From: Raineyella sp. LH-20
GTDB lineage: Bacteria > Actinomycetota > Actinomycetes > Propionibacteriales > Propionibacteriaceae
NCBI RefSeq assembly: GCF_033110965.1
Contig: NZ_CP137003.1
Coordinates: 372,001 to 436,000 of the forward strand
DNA length: 64,000 bases
Direction of reading: 5' to 3'
Part shown: piece by piece, positions 25,569-33,749 of the stretch
Layout of the letters: each line of letters begins with the position of its first letter
How positions within the stretch are numbered: position 1 is the stretch's first letter
Notes under the pieces: generated by a model
Seen by the model: only the letters and a program-made list of their open reading frames with translations
What the model was told of the DNA's origin: nothing
The model's database searches: none
Made by a program: the position numbers and the translations under genes

Positions 25569-26459
25569 ATGACCCCAGCCCGTCCGTCGTCCCGCCGCCC
25601 GATCACGGCGCTCGTCCGGCCACTGTCGGTGGCCCTGGTGCTGGCGACGCTGCTGCTGTCGGCGTGCGCCCCGCCGCAGCGAGGGCGGTCCCGCCCGGAC
25701 GCCACGCCGACGCCGACGCCGTACGTCGTGGCCGGCACCAACCATGCCGCCGCGGCACAGGCGTACGCCTATCCGGCGGCGTCGGTGCACGACTGGCTGG
25801 TGAACGGCCGGTCGGCCGCGGACTACCCGCAGCAGAAGATCGCCTTCCTCACCTTCGACGACGGCCCGAGCACCGACGCCACCCCGCTCGTCCTCGACGC
25901 CCTGCGGGCCAACAACGTCCCGGCCACCTTCTTCGTGATCGGCGGCCCGCTCGGGCTCGGCCGCAGCGGCCCGGCGCTGATGCAGCGTGAGGTGAGCGAG
26001 GGCAATGCAGTGTGCATCCACTCGTTCAGCCACGACTACCACTACCTCTATCCCCAGCGGCACGCGGACGCCGAGCACGTGCTGACCGACGAGGGCAGGG
26101 CGCTGGATGCGGTGCGGACCGCACTCGGCCCCGGCTACACGCCCGATTGCTTCCGCTATCCGGGCGGGCACATGTCGTGGCAGGGCCTGACGGGTGCGGA
26201 TGCCGGTCTGGCCTCCCGCGGCCTGGCGTGGATCGACTGGAACGCGATGACCGGTGATGCCGAGGCGAAGAAGAAGGAGCCCACCACGCCCGCCGAGGCG
26301 GCCGACAACGTCCGCAAGGACATGGCGCTGCTGAAGGACCCGCACGTCGTGGTGATCCTGATGCACGATGCCCCGGGCAAGCGGATCTCCGTCGAGGCGC
26401 TGCCGCAGATCGTCGCCGATCTGCGCGCGGCCGGCTTCACCTTCGGGGTGATCGGGTGA
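25569..26459 (+). CDS. polysaccharide deacetylase (NodB domain) lipoprotein
   Basis: 296 residues. Type II signal peptide: basic N-region, hydrophobic stretch 17-32, lipobox LLSAC with C33 as the lipidated residue. The NodB domain spans about 90-290: TFDDGPS (D97, D98), metal histidines H151 and H155 in HSFSHDYHY, RYPGGH at 196-201, and LMHDAP with H266. A surface N-deacetylase of peptidoglycan or another N-acetylglucosamine polymer is likely. The ATG has GGAGGAAG upstream; TAGCCT near 25512 may be its -10. Confidence 0.88.
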   Translation: MTPARPSSRRPITALVRPLSVALVLATLLLSACAPPQRGRSRPDATPTPTPYVVAGTNHAAAAQAYAYPAASVHDWLVNGRSAADYPQQKIAFLTFDDGPSTDATPLVLDALRANNVPATFFVIGGPLGLGRSGPALMQREVSEGNAVCIHSFSHDYHYLYPQRHADAEHVLTDEGRALDAVRTALGPGYTPDCFRYPGGHMSWQGLTGADAGLASRGLAWIDWNAMTGDAEAKKKEPTTPAEAADNVRKDMALLKDPHVVVILMHDAPGKRISVEALPQIVADLRAAGFTFGVIG

Positions 26460-26594
26460 TCGGGTGAGCGGGTGAGCGTTGATCGGGTGAGCGGGTGGGC
26501 GCCGGACGGCCCGGTGCGGGGTCGCTGTTAGATTGAGCGGCCGGCGGTCCTCCCGCTCGGTGCCGCCGTACGTCTGTGATCGTGAGGAGTCCCG

Positions 26595-27677
26595 ATGCCC
26601 GAGCCGACCACCAGCAGCGGACGGCCCGGACTGCGCCGCGGGCTGCTCGCCGGTCTCGGCGCCTATCTGCTGTGGGGCTTCTTCCCGCTCTACTGGCCGC
26701 TGGTCGCCCGGGCCGGCGCGATCGAGATCCTCGCCCAGCGGGTGGTCTGGTCACTGGTCTTCGCACTGCTCGGCTGCCTGCTGCTGCGCCGGCGGTTCTG
26801 GCAGGGGCTGACCAGCCGGCGCGCCTGGGCCACCCTGCTCGGCGCCGGGGCGCTGGTCAGCGTCAACTGGGGCACCTACATCTGGGCGGTCAACAACGGC
26901 CACGTTCTCGATGCCGCCCTCGGCTACTACATCAACCCCATCCTGTCGATCCTGCTCGGCGTCCTGTTGCTGCACGAACGGCTGTCCCGGCTGCAGTGGC
27001 TCGCCGTCGGGCTCGCCGCGATCGCCGTGGTGGTGCTGACCGTCGAGGTCGGCGGGCTGCCGTGGGCGGCCCTGGTGCTGGCGGTCACCTTCGGTGTGTA
27101 CGGGCTGATGAAGAAGGGCGTACGGATCGATGCGCTGTCCGGCATGGTCGTCGAGGGGCTCGGGATCAGCGTGGTCGCCATCGCCTTCCTCGGCTGGCTG
27201 CAGGCCTCCGGGCAGGCGACGTTCACCGCGTACGGTCCGCTGCACACCGCCCTGCTGGTGATCGGGGGCCTGGTCACCCTGGTCCCGCTGCTGTTCTTCG
27301 CCGACGCCGCCCAGCGGCTGCCGCTGACCGCGATCGGGCTGCTGCAGTACCTGGCACCGACACTGCAATTCCTGATCGGCTGGCTGGTGCGCGGCGAGAT
27401 GATGTCGCCGGGGCGCTGGATCGGCTTCCTGCTGGTCTGGGTGTCGGTGATGATCGTCAGCACCGAGGCGCTGCTGGCGTGGCGACGACTGCGCCGGAGC
27501 GGGCTGCCGAGCGGCGGGCCGGGTGGGCCGCAGAACGCCGGGCCGGGTGGGCCGCAGAACGCCGGGCTAGGTGGGCCGCAGAACGCCGGGCTAGGTGGGC
27601 CGCAGAACGCCGGGCTAGGTGGGCCGCAGAGCGGCGATCGGGCCGACAGCGGCCGCCCGACTACGATCGGCTCATGA
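26595..27677 (+). CDS. rarD: RarD-type EamA family transporter
   Basis: 360 residues, about ten membrane segments in two EamA repeats; GAYLLWGFFPLYWPL at the start and GYYINPILSILLGVLLLHER at the end of the first repeat are RarD hallmarks. The substrate is unknown for most members (chloramphenicol resistance is implied only by the name). The last ~55 residues are an unusual GGPQNAGL repeat tail produced by a 24-bp tandem repeat. The ATG has GAGGAG upstream, with TAGATT near 26529 as a possible -10. The stop overlaps the next ATG (ATGA). GATCGGGTGAGCGGGTG repeats fill 26455-26500. Confidence 0.88.
   Translation: MPEPTTSSGRPGLRRGLLAGLGAYLLWGFFPLYWPLVARAGAIEILAQRVVWSLVFALLGCLLLRRRFWQGLTSRRAWATLLGAGALVSVNWGTYIWAVNNGHVLDAALGYYINPILSILLGVLLLHERLSRLQWLAVGLAAIAVVVLTVEVGGLPWAALVLAVTFGVYGLMKKGVRIDALSGMVVEGLGISVVAIAFLGWLQASGQATFTAYGPLHTALLVIGGLVTLVPLLFFADAAQRLPLTAIGLLQYLAPTLQFLIGWLVRGEMMSPGRWIGFLLVWVSVMIVSTEALLAWRRLRRSGLPSGGPGGPQNAGPGGPQNAGLGGPQNAGLGGPQNAGLGGPQSGDRADSGRPTTIGS
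27522..27633 (+). repeat. 24-bp tandem repeat in the rarD 3' end
   Basis: Four full units plus a partial fifth of GGTGGGCCGCAGAACGCCGG plus GCTA, encoding GGPQNAGL. Units 2-4 are identical, suggesting recent expansion. Confidence 0.9.
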
Positions 27678-29680
27678 CTGTTGAGGAGACCCCCGTCGTG
27701 CTGGACCTGACCGCGGTGGACGAGGCGGTCCCCGCCCGCGCCGACTTCTACCGGCACGTCAACGGGAGCTGGCTGGCCCGGGCGGTGATCCCCGACGACA
27801 AGCCGCTCACCGGCGCCTTCAGCGACCTGCGGGACCGCTCCGAGGAGGCGGTCCGCGACATCGTCACCGGCCTCGGCACCCCCGCCGCGCACGACGGCCC
27901 GCAGACCGACGCGGACCGGATCGCGGGCCTCTACGCCAGCTTCATGGACACCGCGACGATCGATGCCCTGGGCACCGGCCCGCTGCAGGACGAGTTGGGC
28001 ACGATCGACGCGCTGGCCGACGTCGCCTCCCTGGTCACCCTGCTCGGCAGCAACGCCCGCCGCGGCCTGGGCAGCCTGCTGTACGGCGGCGTCGACGCCG
28101 ATCCAGGCCGGCCCGAGGCGTACGCCCTGTTCCTCGGTCAGGGCGGTCTCGGGCTGCCGGACGAGGAGTACTACCGCCTCGACCAGTACGCCGACATCCG
28201 TGCGGCGTACGTCGACCACGCGGAGCGGATGTTCGGGCTGGCCGGGCTGGCCGACGGGCGAGCGCAGGCGGAGGCGATGATGGAGCTGGAGACGGCGATC
28301 GCCGCCTGCCACTGGGACAAGGTCCGCCGCCGCGACATGGTCGCCTCGTACAACCCGATCGAGGTCGAGGCGCTGGCCGATCGAGTCGCCGCGATCAACC
28401 CGCAACTGGACCTGCGCCGCTACCTCGACGCACTCGGCGTCGACGGTGCGAAGGTCACCGGGCTGATCGAGTCACAGCCGTCGTTCCTCGACGACGTCGC
28501 GCTGCTGCTGGTCGCCGACCGACTGCCCGGCTGGCGCTCCTGGGCCCGCTGGCGGCTGCTGGTCGGCACCGCGGCCTACCTGCCCGAGGCGTTCACCTCG
28601 GAACACTTCGCCTTCTACGGCACCGTCCTGTCGGGCACGCCGACCATCAAGCCGCGCTGGAAGCGCGGTGTCGGGCTGGTCGAAGGCTGCATTGGGGAGG
28701 CCGTCGGACAGCTCTACGTGGAACGCTATTTCCCGCCGGCCGCCAAGGAACGCTGCGACGAACTGGTGGCCAACCTGGTCGAGGCCTACCGACGCTCGAT
28801 CAGCGCGTTGGACTGGATGACCGACGCGACCCGGGAGGAGGCGCTGGCCAAGCTCGCCCACTTCACCCCGAAGATCGGCTACCCGACCAAGTGGATCGAC
28901 TACACCAAGCTGTCGATCGTGCCCGACGACCTGATCGGCAACGTACGACGCACCGCCGAGTTCGAGACCGACCGCGAGCTGGACAAGCTCGGCGGGCCGA
29001 TCGACCGTGAGGAGTGGTTCATGACTCCGCAGACGGTCAACGCCTACTACCACCCGCTGCGCAACGAGATCGTCTTCCCGGCCGCGATCCTGCAGTCGCC
29101 GTTCTTCCACCCCGAGGCGGACGACGCGGTCAACTACGGCGGCATCGGTGCGGTGATCGGTCACGAGATCGGCCACGGCTTCGACGACCAGGGCTCGACC
29201 TGCGACGGCGACGGCCGGTTGCGGAACTGGTGGACCGACGAGGACCGTACGGCGTTCACCGCCCGCACCACGGCGCTGATCGCCCAGTACGACGAGCTGT
29301 CCCCGGAAGGGGCCGACGGGCTGAAGGTGAACGGGTCGCTGACCATCGGCGAGAACATCGGCGACCTGGGCGGCGTCTCCATCGCGTACGCCGCGTGGCG
29401 GATCGCGCTGACCGACCCGGACACCGGCGAGGTCCGCGAGCCGGAGTCGATCGACGGGCTGACCGGGGCGGAGCGCTTCTTCATGAACTTCGCGCGGATC
29501 TGGCAGCAGAAGACCCGCCCGGAGACCGTCCGGCAGCGCCTGGCGACCGACCCGCACTCCCCCTCGGAGTTCCGCTGCAACCAGACCTTGCGCAACGTCG
29601 ACGCCTTCCACGAGACGTACGCCACCCGGCCCGGCGACGGCATGTGGCTGGATCCCGAGGACCGCGTCCGGATCTGGTGA
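27674..29680 (+). CDS. M13 family zinc metallopeptidase (neprilysin/PepO-like)
   Basis: 668 residues. Zinc site: H497-E498-x-x-H501 (VIGHEIGHGFDDQG) and E560 in GENIGDLGG with D564; NAYYHPLRNEIVFPA supplies the NAYY substrate-binding motif and the C-terminal RCNQTLRNVDAF the histidine-less family end. No signal peptide, so probably a cytoplasmic endopeptidase, as for many actinobacterial M13 enzymes. The frame continues upstream antisense to nothing real; the ATG at 27674 overlaps the rarD stop and lies 6 bases after TACGAT (27662-27667), which suggests an additional leaderless transcript. Confidence 0.93.
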   Translation: MTVEETPVVLDLTAVDEAVPARADFYRHVNGSWLARAVIPDDKPLTGAFSDLRDRSEEAVRDIVTGLGTPAAHDGPQTDADRIAGLYASFMDTATIDALGTGPLQDELGTIDALADVASLVTLLGSNARRGLGSLLYGGVDADPGRPEAYALFLGQGGLGLPDEEYYRLDQYADIRAAYVDHAERMFGLAGLADGRAQAEAMMELETAIAACHWDKVRRRDMVASYNPIEVEALADRVAAINPQLDLRRYLDALGVDGAKVTGLIESQPSFLDDVALLLVADRLPGWRSWARWRLLVGTAAYLPEAFTSEHFAFYGTVLSGTPTIKPRWKRGVGLVEGCIGEAVGQLYVERYFPPAAKERCDELVANLVEAYRRSISALDWMTDATREEALAKLAHFTPKIGYPTKWIDYTKLSIVPDDLIGNVRRTAEFETDRELDKLGGPIDREEWFMTPQTVNAYYHPLRNEIVFPAAILQSPFFHPEADDAVNYGGIGAVIGHEIGHGFDDQGSTCDGDGRLRNWWTDEDRTAFTARTTALIAQYDELSPEGADGLKVNGSLTIGENIGDLGGVSIAYAAWRIALTDPDTGEVREPESIDGLTGAERFFMNFARIWQQKTRPETVRQRLATDPHSPSEFRCNQTLRNVDAFHETYATRPGDGMWLDPEDRVRIW

Positions 29681-30162
29681 GGGTAGGGCCCGGGGCAGGA
29701 GCTGCCGCTCAGCGCCGCCCCGGGCGTCCAGCCGGCCCTGGGTCCACCTGGACACCTGCCTCGGCGGCCACCGGGGTGCGGCAACCCTGACGGTCTCCGA
29801 GCCTGCCCAGCAACCTCGGCGCCCCGAAACCCACCCTCCGTGGCCACCGAGGTGCACCGCCTGACGCTCCCGACCCCGCGCACCACTTCGGCACCCCGAT
29901 CACCGATGATTCTCAGGAACCCCGATGGCCCTCAGGAACCCCGATGGCCCTCAGGAACCCCGACGTTCCACGGCCGATTACGGTCGGTGTTGCCGCAGAA
30001 CGTCGGGCGACCTGAGAATCGTCGGGGAACGCGGCCATTGACCGTCGAAGAGCCCCTGGGGCGCCGAAGACCACCGAGCCTCGGCCGCCGTCTCCCCGGA
30101 CCCCCGGCCGCCGAGTCCCCGGATCGCCGCCCCCGTACTGCCAGATCTCCCCGTACCCCGGA
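29681..30162. other. 482-bp convergent intergenic region
   Basis: No gene is supported. It contains copy C of the dispersed palindromic repeat; the flanks (29681-29900 and 30028-30162) are Pro/Arg-coding-like GC-rich sequence without a start and ribosome site. Confidence 0.65.
29901..30027. repeat. dispersed palindromic repeat, copy C
   Basis: Terminal inverted repeat CACCGATGATTCTCAGG (29901-29917) with CCTGAGAATCGTCGGGG (30011-30027), two mismatches. The left half has a 19-bp direct repeat CTCAGGAACCCCGATGGCC twice plus a partial third. The centre is CGGCCGATTACGGTCGG. Same layout as copies A and B, about 24 kb away. Confidence 0.85.
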
Positions 30163-30480
30163 TCACTGACCGGCGTGCCGCTGTCCCATCAGATGCAGCA
30201 CCCGGTGGGCCAGGTCGTCCAGCAGCGTGTAGCGCATCGACCGGCCGTCCCGCTCCGCCCCCACCCAGCCCTGCCGACGCAGCACCCGCAGCGCCTGGGA
30301 CGTCGTGGTAGGGGTGGTCCCGGCGGCCGCGGCGAGTTCGCCAACCGTGCATCCCGGGTGCAGGTGCATGTGAGCCAACAGGCTGAGCCGAGTCGGATCG
30401 CCGAGCAGGTCGAACCGGGCCGCCCAGGCATCGGTGTCATCCATGGGGACGGGCAGCGGCCCGTCGGCAGGGCGGGTCAA
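30163..30480 (-). CDS. ArsR/SmtB-family regulator, probably nickel/cobalt responsive
   Basis: 105 residues, a winged helix covering nearly the whole protein (FDLLGDPTRLSLLAHMHLHP; CTVGELAAAAGTTPTTTSQA; LRRQGWVGAERDGRSMRYTL). The start is TTG with GAGGAG 8 bases upstream; an ATG 12 codons later has no site. It lies downstream of cbiM-cbiQ-cbiO on the same strand, so it is likely the metal sensor of this transporter. The helix-3 ELCVCDL metal site of SmtB is absent; His-rich stretches (HMHLHPGC, HLMGQRH) could bind metal. The palindrome in front of cbiM is its candidate operator. Confidence 0.8.
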   Translation of the reverse strand: MTRPADGPLPVPMDDTDAWAARFDLLGDPTRLSLLAHMHLHPGCTVGELAAAAGTTPTTTSQALRVLRRQGWVGAERDGRSMRYTLLDDLAHRVLHLMGQRHAGQ

Positions 30481-30528
30481 CGCGCCAGCTCCTCGTCAGT
30501 CGTGCCGGTCATCGCGTCGCCACTCCGT

Positions 30529-30640
30529 CCACCGCCCCATCATCGCGCCGTCCCCCGGGCCACCGCCCCATCATCGCGCCGTCCCCCGGGCCACCGCCCC
30601 ATCATCGCGCCGCACCCCGGGCCCCGCCCCATCATCGCGC
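30529..30640 (-). repeat. 31-bp tandem repeat spanning the cbiO stop codon
   Basis: Three units of CCACCGCCCCATCATCGCGC plus CGTCCCCCGGG and a partial fourth. The period is not a multiple of 3, and the cbiO stop (30571-30573) lies inside, so the last ~20 CbiO residues read successive units in different frames. Confidence 0.9.
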
Positions 30641-31590
30641 ACCTTCTCATCAGCCGGCGAGGCCAGCCGGAAGTCGTACGGCAGTTCAAGGCGGTGCGCG
30701 GCGAGCAGCTCCGCATCGGAGAGCACGTCGAGGATCGGGCCGTCGGCGACGATCCGGCCGCCGTCCAGGATCGCGCATCGGCTGCACAGCTGCGCGGCGT
30801 ACGGCAGGTCATGGGTGACCATCACCACGGTGACGTCGAGCGAGGTGAGGATCTCAGCGAGTTCCCGGCGCGCGGCGGGGTCGAGGTTGGAGGACGGTTC
30901 GTCCAGCACGAGGATGTCGGGATCCATCGCCAGCACCCCGGCCAGTGCGACCCGCCGCTTCTGGCCGAAGGAGAGATGGTGCGGCGTACGGTCCCGCAGA
31001 CCGGCCAGCCCCACCCGCTCCAGTGCCCCCGTCACCCGGCGGTCGACCTCTTCGGAGGGCCAACCGAGATTCGCCGGGCCGAACGCCACGTCCCGACCGA
31101 CCGTGGGCAGGAACAACTGATCGTCGGGGTCCTGGAAGACGATCCCGACCCGGCGCCGGATCTCGCCCAGCGTGTCCGGGCGCACCGGCACGCCTCCCAC
31201 CCTGATCTCGCCGACCCCGAAGCCCCCGGACGTCGGGCCCAGGGTGCCGTTGAGGTGCAGCAGCAAGGTGGTCTTGCCCGCCCCGTTCGGCCCCACCAGG
31301 GCGATCCGTTCGCCCGGCGCGACGGTGAGGTCGACACCGAACAGCACCTGTCGGCCGTCCGGGTAGGCGAACGCGAGTCCCTCGATCGCGAGCGCCGGTG
31401 TCGGCGTCGGCGTCCGAGCCGGTGGCGGGGTCCGGGTCGGTCCGGCAGGCTCGACGGCGTCCGCCGTCACGTCCGCAGTGGGATCCGCGGTCGTGTCCGC
31501 GGCGGCATCCGCGGTCGTGTCCACAGGGGCATCCGCGGTCGCGGCCGCACCGACATCCGCCGCGCCGCCCTCGGTCGCGTCCCAGCTCAT
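30571..31590 (-). CDS. cbiO: energy-coupling-factor ATPase of a Ni/Co transporter
   Basis: 339 residues. Walker A GPNGAGKTT, Q-loop in VFQDPDDQLF, signature LSFGQKRRVALAG, Walker B DILVLDEPSSNLDP and switch H in VTHDLPYA are all intact. The ABC core begins near residue 68; before it is an Ala/Thr/Asp repeat tail (TADAAADTTADPTADV), after it a repeat-encoded tail RRDDGAVARGTAR. The ATG overlaps the cbiQ stop by 4 bp. It energises uptake with CbiQ and CbiMN. Confidence 0.94.
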   Translation of the reverse strand: MSWDATEGGAADVGAAATADAPVDTTADAAADTTADPTADVTADAVEPAGPTRTPPPARTPTPTPALAIEGLAFAYPDGRQVLFGVDLTVAPGERIALVGPNGAGKTTLLLHLNGTLGPTSGGFGVGEIRVGGVPVRPDTLGEIRRRVGIVFQDPDDQLFLPTVGRDVAFGPANLGWPSEEVDRRVTGALERVGLAGLRDRTPHHLSFGQKRRVALAGVLAMDPDILVLDEPSSNLDPAARRELAEILTSLDVTVVMVTHDLPYAAQLCSRCAILDGGRIVADGPILDVLSDAELLAAHRLELPYDFRLASPADEKVRDDGAGPGVRRDDGAVARGTAR

Positions 31591-32402
31591 CGGGCCCCCA
31601 TCGCGAAAGCCACCAGCAGTGCAGCGCCGACCAGCATCGGCAACGCCAGCGCCCGGCCCCACTCCCCCGCGGCCGGTGCCGGCCGGCCGCTCGGCGGCAG
31701 GGTGCCTCGGTAGCCGCGGGACAGCATGGCGAGCTGGAGTCGTTCACCGCGTTCGACACAACGTACGAAGAGGTGGCCGGCCGAGGCCGCGGTGGCCGCG
31801 AGGCGTACGCCGCGGCTCCGATGGTCTCCTCGAGCGGCGTGGGCGATCCCCTGGCGGCGCAGGTCGTCGGCGACAAGATCGAGAAAGCGGATCATGTGGG
31901 TGAGCACGTCCACCAGGGCACGCGGCAGCCGAAGCCTCCCGAGACCCTCGATGATCTCGTACGGCGGGGTGGAGGCGGCCAGCACGAGCGCCGCTCCCAG
32001 GCCCAGGGTGGCCCGGACGAGGACCGCCCCGCCGCCGACCAGGCCGGCGTGGGAGAGCGTCAGCGGACCGACCGGCACCCGAGGGCCGGTCGCGACGAAC
32101 GGCATCAGCAACGCGAACACGACGAACGGCAGTTCGACCCCGGCGCGGCGCAGGGCCCAGCCACCCGGCACCCGCGCGATCACCGCGACCGCTGCCAAGC
32201 CGAATGCGGCGACCACGGCCACCGGCCAGGCCGCCGTCGGAGTGGCCACCACAACCAGGGCGAAGGTGACCAGGGCGACCAGTTTGGTCTCCGGCGGGAG
32301 CGACCGGACAGCGCTCGAGCGCTCCCACGGCCGTTCCATCCGCGGGGTGATGGCCAGCAGCACCGGAGGTACGGCCGGTGCAGCGACCTTCACGGCGGTC
32401 AT
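31587..32402 (-). CDS. cbiQ: energy-coupling-factor transmembrane protein CbiQ
   Basis: 271 residues with about five or six membrane segments. The coupling helices carry the Ala-Arg-Gly signatures: AARGDHRSRGVRL and MLSRGYRGTLP. It couples CbiO to the substrate-binding CbiMN. One-base overlap with cbiM (TGATG) and 4-bp overlap with cbiO. Confidence 0.92.
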   Translation of the reverse strand: MTAVKVAAPAVPPVLLAITPRMERPWERSSAVRSLPPETKLVALVTFALVVVATPTAAWPVAVVAAFGLAAVAVIARVPGGWALRRAGVELPFVVFALLMPFVATGPRVPVGPLTLSHAGLVGGGAVLVRATLGLGAALVLAASTPPYEIIEGLGRLRLPRALVDVLTHMIRFLDLVADDLRRQGIAHAARGDHRSRGVRLAATAASAGHLFVRCVERGERLQLAMLSRGYRGTLPPSGRPAPAAGEWGRALALPMLVGAALLVAFAMGAR

Positions 32403-33679
32403 CAGAGGTCTCCCGTGGGCCGCGACGGGTCTCCCGAGCCCCGCGACAGGCCCCCCGAGCCTGGCGACACCTCCCCGAAGCCTCGCGACACCTCCCCGAA
32501 GCCTGGCGACACCTCCCCGGACGGTGCCGACCGATCGGCCGCATGCGCCGGGTACTCCGCCGATCCCGCGACGTCGACCTCGACCTCACCGGCCAGCGGG
32601 CGCCCCCGACGGACCAATCCGGTGACCAGCAGACCGAGTCCCAGAGTCAGCGCGACACCGGCCACGCCGGCCAGCGACGTCCCGACCGCGCCCAGACCGG
32701 CGATGCCGTAGTCGGCCAACGAGGAGTGCACCACCGGCGAGGTCGCACTGCTTGCGAAGCCGAGGGCGGCCGCGACATGCTCCAGACCGTCCGGGCTGGT
32801 CGAGGCCATCAGGCTCAGCCCGCCGGCGATCACCACCGCCGCCGCTGCAGCGAGCAGAAGGCCCCGCCGGCCGACCGGACGCTGCCTCGCCCAGGCCCCG
32901 ACAGCGGGATCCGTACGATCAGCGGCCGAGTGCACCGAGTGCAACACCACAGTGCCGTCGGCCAATGTCACAGCGGCCACCTGCGCGCGTTCCCCGCCCG
33001 CCAGCCGGACCAGGTCGGGGCGCACAGCGAGCACCGCGCCGACCACGGCCCCGGTGATCAGTGCCTCGCCGATGCCGATCAGCAGGTGGGTGCCCACCAT
33101 CGCGACGGTGAGGGCGCCGATCGGCATCGGCACCGCGCCGCCGATCGCATAGAGCAGACAGAAGGCGGCTGCCGCCGCGGGGACGGACACGAACGCCCCG
33201 GCCATGCTCGCCGCGACGACGCTTCGGCCCTGTCCCTGGGACCCGCCCGGACGCCCGGCGTGCTGTCTCCGCGCCCGGCGGCCGAGGAGCGCCATCAGGC
33301 CGTACGACACCACGGTGGCGACCCCTACGCCGACCACGGCCATCAGCACGATGTTCGTACCCAGAGCCGTCACCCCGCCGTCGGCGAACACGAGCGCCTG
33401 CACCACCAGGACGCAGGACATCACCAGTACGGCGGTCCACGGCCCCACCAGTGTCACCGCGAGGGCACCGCCGAGGAGGTGTCCCGAGGTGCCGGCGGCG
33501 ACAGGGAAGTTGACCATCTGCGCGGCGAAGATGAAACACGCAGTCAAGCCGGCGCGCACCGCCCCGACCTCGCCGAGCTCACGACGAGAGCCGCGCAGGG
33601 CCAGGCCGAGGGCGGCGGCCGCCACGGCGCCGGTGGCCACCGAGACGGGGACGCCGAGGAATCCGTCGGGCACGTGCAT
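32402..33679 (-). CDS. cbiM: CbiMN-type fused substrate-binding subunit of the Ni/Co transporter
   Basis: 425 residues. It starts MHVPDGFLGVPVSVATG: the N-terminal amine and H2 are the known metal ligands of CbiM/NikM, so exact start processing matters and the ATG at 33679 must be right. The CbiM part (1-230) has NFPVAAGTSGHLLGGAL. It is followed by a CbiN/PDGLE-type domain (about 265-355, TSPDGLEHVAAALGF). The last ~50 residues are a GEVSPGFG repeat tail. TAGTCT (33686-33691, minus strand) ends 6 bases before the ATG, so the mRNA is leaderless. Confidence 0.92.
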   Translation of the reverse strand: MHVPDGFLGVPVSVATGAVAAAALGLALRGSRRELGEVGAVRAGLTACFIFAAQMVNFPVAAGTSGHLLGGALAVTLVGPWTAVLVMSCVLVVQALVFADGGVTALGTNIVLMAVVGVGVATVVSYGLMALLGRRARRQHAGRPGGSQGQGRSVVAASMAGAFVSVPAAAAAFCLLYAIGGAVPMPIGALTVAMVGTHLLIGIGEALITGAVVGAVLAVRPDLVRLAGGERAQVAAVTLADGTVVLHSVHSAADRTDPAVGAWARQRPVGRRGLLLAAAAAVVIAGGLSLMASTSPDGLEHVAAALGFASSATSPVVHSSLADYGIAGLGAVGTSLAGVAGVALTLGLGLLVTGLVRRGRPLAGEVEVDVAGSAEYPAHAADRSAPSGEVSPGFGEVSRGFGEVSPGSGGLSRGSGDPSRPTGDL

Positions 33680-33685
33680 GCCGCG

Positions 33686-33734
33686 AGACTATCCCGCAGA
33701 CATCGAAACATGTGAACGTACGCTCACATGTTTC
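33686..33734 (-). promoter_or_regulatory. cbiM promoter with metalloregulator-type palindrome
   Basis: Perfect 11-bp arms GAAACATGTGA (33705-33715) and TCACATGTTTC (33724-33734) with an 8-nt centre. The -10 TAGTCT lies at 33686-33691, so the palindrome covers the -35 region. The size and TGTGA/TCACA symmetry fit an ArsR/SmtB operator. Confidence 0.75.
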
Positions 33735-33749
33735 TCTGGGTGGAACGGC

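Noticed and set aside
26576-27673. Upstream extension of the M13 peptidase frame across rarD
   Set aside because: The extra 366 codons lie out of frame within rarD and its repeats; the peptidase begins at 27674 by homology and start context.
30163-30480. Arsenic-resistance regulator
   Set aside because: No ars genes nearby and no CxC metal site; context is Ni/Co transport.
33680-33749. Cobalamin or nickel riboswitch ahead of cbiM
   Set aside because: The predicted transcript is leaderless, leaving no room for an RNA switch; the palindrome fits a protein operator.
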